Below, in pieces: positions 59,915 through 64,000 of a stretch of 64,000 nucleotides of DNA (positions within the stretch are counted from its first letter, which is position 1; each line of letters starts with the position of its first letter). Position numbers and translations under genes: made by a program. Origin of the DNA: Antilocapra americana (taxonomy: Eukaryota; Chordata; Mammalia; Artiodactyla; Antilocapridae); assembly GCA_007570785.1 (NCBI GenBank), contig ML664175.1, positions 8,093,081-8,157,080 on the forward strand. Reading direction: 5' to 3'. The notes beneath the pieces are model-generated. The model was not told the origin of the DNA and made no database searches. It saw only the letters and a list, made by a program, of their open reading frames with translations.

Positions 59915-61128
59915 AAAATCCTCCAAGCCAGGCTTCAACAGTATGTGAACCATGAAATTCCAGATGTTCAAGCTGGATTTAGAAAAGGCAGAGGAACCAG
60001 AGATCAAATTGCCAGCACTCACTGGATCATCAAAAAAGCAAGAGAGTTCCAGAAAAACATCTATTTCTGCTTTGTTGGCTATGCCAAAGCCTTTGATTGT
60101 GTGGATCACAACAAACTGTGAAAAATTCTTCAGGAGTTGGGAATACCAGACTACTTGGCCTGCCTCCTGAGAAAGCTATAGGCAGTTTAAGAAGCAACAG
60201 TTGAAATGGACATAGAACAACATACTGATTCCAATGGGAAAGAAATACATCAAAGCATATATTGTCACCCTGCTTATTTAATTTATATGCAGAGTACATC
60301 ATGAGAAACACTGGGCTGGATGAAGCACAAGCTGGAATCAAGATTGCCAGGAGAAATATCTATAACTTTAGAGGCACAGATGATACCACCCTTATTTCAG
60401 AAAGTGAAGAAGAACTAAAGAGCCTCTTGATGAAAGTGAAAGAGGAAAGTGAGAAGTTGGTTTAAAAATCAACATTCAAAAAAACTAAGATCATGACATC
60501 TGGTCCCATCACTTGATGGCAAATAGATGTGGAAACAGTGTGCAACTTAATTTTGGGGCTCCAAAATCACTGCAGATGGTGATTGCAGCCATGAAATTAA
60601 AAGACGGTTACTCCTTGGAAGGAAAGTTATGACCAACCTAGATAGCGTATTAAAAAGCAGAGACATTACTTTGCCAACAAAGGTTTGTCTAGTCAAACTA
60701 TGTTTTTTCCAGCAGTTATGTATGGATGTGAGAGTTGGACTGTAAAGAAAGCTGAGTGTCAAAGAATTGATGCTTTTGAACTGTGGTGTTGGAGAAGACT
60801 CTTGAGAGTCCCTTGGACTGCAAGGAGATCCGTCCAGTCAATCCTAAAGGAAATCAGTCCTGAATATTCACTGGATGCTGAAACTCCAATACTTTGACCA
60901 CCTGATGTGAAGAACTGACTCCTTGGAAGAGACCCTGATGCTGGGAAAGACTGAAGGCAGGAGGAGTTGGGGACAGAGGATGAGATGGCTGGATGGCATC
61001 ACTGATGAGATGAACTGAGTTTGAGTAAGCTCTGGGAGTTGGTGATGGACAAGGAAGCCTGGTGTGCTGCAGTCCATGGAGTCACAAAGAGTTGGACACA
61101 GCTGAGTTACTGAACTAACTAAAGAGAT

Positions 61129-61812
61129 TATAATGTTCTCAGGAACTAAGGGAAGTTTAAGTGGTAATTCAGAGCATGACTGTCACCTGGAGTATACTGC
61201 TTTGAAAAGTCTAGTTCAAACCAGAACGAAGTCCTGAGTTTCAGAGAGGACGGGAAGAGAAAGTACCATTAAGACAACTCCACAGAGAAGGCGGAGTCCC
61301 AAAGTGCTGAGACTCTGAAGATGCCAGAGCACAGGATGAATCCACTGAGACTAACGGAGGGGAGAAAGTACCCAAATCTCAGCAATAACAAAGGGCCTAT
61401 GGAGCGTTTCTTACGTTAGTCTCACTGATATTTATGATTTTACAAGAGTTAAAATTGCATAAATTAGAGAACCTCCAGAATTTCTCATTCTTGACATCCA
61501 AAGGAATTACACATGTATATGTTATGCATATGTATATAGAGGACCTGTATAAAGTTTCAGGGAATAAAAAAAGTAAATTTATAACATGTGTGGTTAGGTG
61601 TCACAACATCTAAATCAAAAAATTTCATTTTATTCACTATTGTGCTTTCGGTGAATGTACTACATAAATGCCTAATGAATGAACAAGTAAACTTACCTTT
61701 TCTTGTAACTATTCTAGCAACAGACAAAAGTCAAGCTTTTTTACCACCAAAAAAAAAAAAAAACTTGACAAGTTTACAAAAGAAATGCAGAGGAATATAA
61801 ATACATAAAAGG
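61129..61812. other. Unique stretch
   Basis: No gene recognised. A run of 16 A at about 61748-61763. Confidence 0.45.
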
Positions 61813-62035
61813 AAGGACTTCCCAGGTGGCACTAGTGGTAAAGAACCTGCTTGCCTTGCAGGAGATGTAAGAGATGCAGGTTCAATCCCTGGGTCAGGAA
61901 GATCCCCCGAAGGAGGGCATAGCAACCCACTCCAGCATTCTTGCCTAGAGAATCCCATGGGCAGAGGAGTTAGGTGGGCTACAGTCCATAGGGTCGTAAA
62001 GAGTCAGACACAATTGAAGCAACTTAACATGCATG
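61813..62035 (+). mobile_element. Bov-tA SINE
   Basis: GGACTTCCCAGGTGGCACTA, GCAGGTTCAATCCCTGGGTC, AGATCCCCCGAAGGAGGGCA, CGTAAAGAGTCAGACACAAT. Well preserved tRNA-like head; not a working tRNA gene. Confidence 0.9.
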
Positions 62036-63142
62036 TACATGCACACTCCAGAGAAGAAATCATGAGGGTAAGAGGCAATACCCAAAAGAGGAAGATAAAA
62101 TAAAATGGAAGGAAAAACATCAGCATTTTTAGAGCTTGGAGTTTATCAGAATCCAACGTGCAATATTTATGAGTACTTTACGATGAGAGAATTATGAGAG
62201 ATGTGTCTTTGACTAGCTACTAAATGAAGAACGTAAAGTAAATAACGTAACATTTAAGAGAATCTTTTTTGTCTTAAGACACTGGATTCTCGAGTGACCA
62301 GAGCTTGTCCAGGCAGTGATGAACCCATGAATGTTGTGGCAGGGCTGTATGGAGGAACAGAAACTTTTAAGGGTGGTAAAACAAAATACCTCTATGCCCC
62401 ATTTCAGCCTTGGCTCTAAGTTTCTGTTCTTAAATCCAAGTATTATGCTTTTGTCTGTTAAAATAGGAAACAAAAGGATTATATGAGAAAGTAGATTTGA
62501 AACCTGTCTCTGTGGCAGGCTGAGCCAATTTTGATATGAAAGTCATAGTTCGCTTATTCTTTTAATGCAAAGTTTTTTCATAGAAAATGAGTGAAGAGTC
62601 AATAAGGTCTCTGCTTATTAATAAACAGTAGTGAATGCAGTGTGGTTCCAGAGTCACATGGATTGAAGATAGTAAGTCTGAAGATGCATGATGCCTTTGT
62701 TCAAAAATACTTTTTCTCACATTTGTCAGCCACTTTCATCTGAAATGTAGATATCCCTGCAGGAATGCATTTACACAGATAGGGCTTAGGAGTTTAAAAG
62801 CTTGTTATTCATTCACCTCTAAATTTTATTTCAATCCCTAATTCACACATTGGCTTTAGGAATAAGAGCTTTCATGGGGTGATAGAAAGATATTTGGTAT
62901 CTGTAGGACAGAAGAACATTTGAAGAAATGTAGTAATTAATGGAGTTAGAACATAAAAATACAAACTTGGACCACTCTGAGATTTTCCCTAGAATTCTAG
63001 TTACAGATAGAGCATAGTAGAATATTGATACACTTTGGAGGACAAAATTTCTAGTTTCCTAATTTCCACACAGTCTTCTCAGTTTAGACATATTTATCTA
63101 TTTGTTCTTTTTTTGATTAAAATATAACTGATTTGAAACTGC
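62036..63142. other. AT-rich unique stretch
   Basis: No gene recognised over 1.1 kb. Confidence 0.45.
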
Positions 63143-63540
63143 TTTGACAGAACCCCTGCCGCTTCTGAGTGTCTGTCTCCGGACGAGGGAGGCTGTGGGG
63201 TGGGCTGTTCGCTCATCCCCTCCTCAGGGCTGATCTTCCAGAGGCTCCCATCCTTGGAAGATAACTTCGGAGGGTCCTTCTGTCCGAGACCAAGGGCTTG
63301 CCCAGCTTTCTGACTCCTGCCCTGGAGCGCTACAGGGCAGGTTAGAGAGTTAGAGAGAAAAGGAAAAAGAGAGGCCTGACATCTGGCCCCGTGACTCGGA
63401 TTCTCTCGGAGGAAGACCTCCCCACTGCGTGGTCTTGAAAGAGACGACGAGACAGCTTCCTGGCTTCAGCACAGCAATCCCGCTGAGGATCACAACCCTG
63501 AGAGAAAGGTGACAGAGGAAGAGAAGTACTTTTAAGGAGT
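63143..63540. other. GC- and CpG-rich island of unknown origin
   Basis: About 400 bp clearly richer in GC and CpG than its flanks (CCGGACGAGG, GTGACTCGGATTCTCTCGG, GAGACGACGAGAC). No long open frame or splice pattern. It could be a solo LTR of an endogenous retrovirus or another young repeat I do not recognise; LTR ends are not evident. Confidence 0.5.
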
Positions 63541-63794
63541 TATGTTTACAGAACTGAGACTGTCTACGCAATGAGGACCATTAAAATATAATAGTTCACA
63601 GAGATCTTCAAGTAAGAGATCTTCACCACGGTCTGAAGGCACATGCAGTTGGCACTGGGAATGAGAACACAGATGATAAGTTAGAACTGGCTCACTGTCT
63701 CCTAGCAGTTGAATCTTGCAAGGTCACCATAGAGCATTGAGTGGAGTTCCCTGTGCTATACAGACTCCTAGGAACTGGTTTAAAATAAATATCA
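63541..63794. other. Unique stretch with L1-like tip
   Basis: No gene seen. 63725-63775 (AGAGCATTGAGTGGAGTTCC, CTGTGCTATACAGACTCCTA) looks like a fragment of an old L1 3' end in reverse. Confidence 0.4.
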
Positions 63795-64000
63795 ATCAAA
63801 GATGGCGGAGGAATAGGACGGGGAGAACACTCTCTCTCCAATAAATATACCAAAAGAACTTTTAAAGGCCGAGCAAACTCCAAAAAACAGGAACTGAATG
63901 CTGGCAGAGGACATCGGGCATCTGGAGAGGCGACCCAGTGCCGACGTGAGGAGTAACAGTGAGGAAACCTAGACTCACCCACCAGAAAACCACACAAGCC
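63795..64000 (+). mobile_element. 5' end of a young L1 (runs off window)
   Basis: CAAAGATGGCGGAGGAATAG followed by GACGGGGAGAACACTCTCTC matches my recollection of the start of ruminant L1, in the sense direction. This is the 5' UTR and promoter, present only in copies that are not 5'-truncated. The body lies to the right of the window, so completeness is unknown. Confidence 0.8.
63799..63808 (+). promoter_or_regulatory. Probable YY1 site at L1 5' end
   Basis: AAGATGGCGG fits the YY1 core, which in human L1 lies close to the 5' end and directs transcription start. Position relative to the L1 start is similar here. Inference by analogy. Confidence 0.55.

Larger units (their letters stand above)
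57985..61119 (+). mobile_element. BovB LINE split by a younger L1
   Basis: BovB occupies 57985-58075 and 59931-61119, interrupted at one point by an L1. It starts in the RT domain (CAAACTACC-type block at 58009) and ends at the 3' end (GTTGGACACAGCTGAG). The RT active site reads AGAGGCACAGATGATACC, Gly-Thr-Asp-Asp in place of YADD. Flanked by the 9-bp duplication TAAAGAGAT at 57976-57984 and 61120-61128. Frameshifts make it inactive. Confidence 0.9.

Noticed and set aside
59495..60109. 204-codon open frame on the minus strand
   Set aside because: It spans the L1 3' end, its tail and the resumed BovB in antisense, so it is a chance frame across a junction.
63692..63997. 101-codon minus-strand frame
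   Set aside because: Antisense to the L1 5' UTR.
1..64000. CRISPR array, operon, phage or bacterial defence system
   Set aside because: Spliced vertebrate gene, LINEs and SINEs show this is mammalian nuclear DNA; no spaced direct repeats or gene clusters exist.

Overview
The window is nuclear DNA from a pecoran ruminant, most likely a bovid (cattle, sheep or goat group). The evidence is the repeat content: BovB (RTE-type) LINEs, Bov-tA and Bov-A2 SINEs and ruminant-type young L1 copies, on an AT-rich mammalian background with MIR, L2 and MER5A-like fossils. Exact species cannot be called from sequence alone.

Only one protein-coding gene is supported. Positions 2817-7595 carry the last three coding exons of a Munc13-family gene, best matching UNC13C (Munc13-3), on the plus strand. 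The exons (2817-2909, 4388-4547, 7310-7595) have clean AG/GT borders, join in frame, and encode the last 178 residues, which form the C-terminal C2 domain (C2C). Positions 1-2816 are the upstream intron. The two internal introns carry old L1 and MIR-like fossils, one Bov-A2 SINE and an assembly gap inside a CA repeat. A long AT-rich 3' UTR follows the stop codon, with candidate poly(A) signals from 7782 to 9566.

From about 10.8 kb to the right end the window is intergenic and built largely from retrotransposons. Main blocks: an old minus-strand L1 (11.7-15.4 kb); a young, broken plus-strand L1 (15.4-17.5 kb); a 5'-inverted old L1 carrying at least three later insertions (23.7-26.7 kb); a nearly full-length dead BovB on the minus strand (29.3-32.4 kb); BovB, L2 and SINE fragments (33-47 kb); a BovB from RT to 3' end (49.6-51.1 kb); a BovB split by a younger L1, with both duplications visible (58.0-61.1 kb); and the 5' end of a young L1 that runs off the right edge (about 63.8 kb on). 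Stretches between them are AT-rich and show no recognisable gene.

I found no rRNA or tRNA gene, CRISPR array, phage or operon, and nothing that looks like an undescribed biological system. What is worth a second look is structural: nested insertions with readable target-site duplications, a 56-bp L1 micro-insertion, a stop codon in the reverse-transcriptase active-site motif of BovB, an inverted L1-derived repeat, a probable assembly artefact at the gap, and a possible full-length L1 starting at the right edge. Repeat family names come from recognising consensus-like sequence by eye; boundaries are approximate unless a target-site duplication is given.
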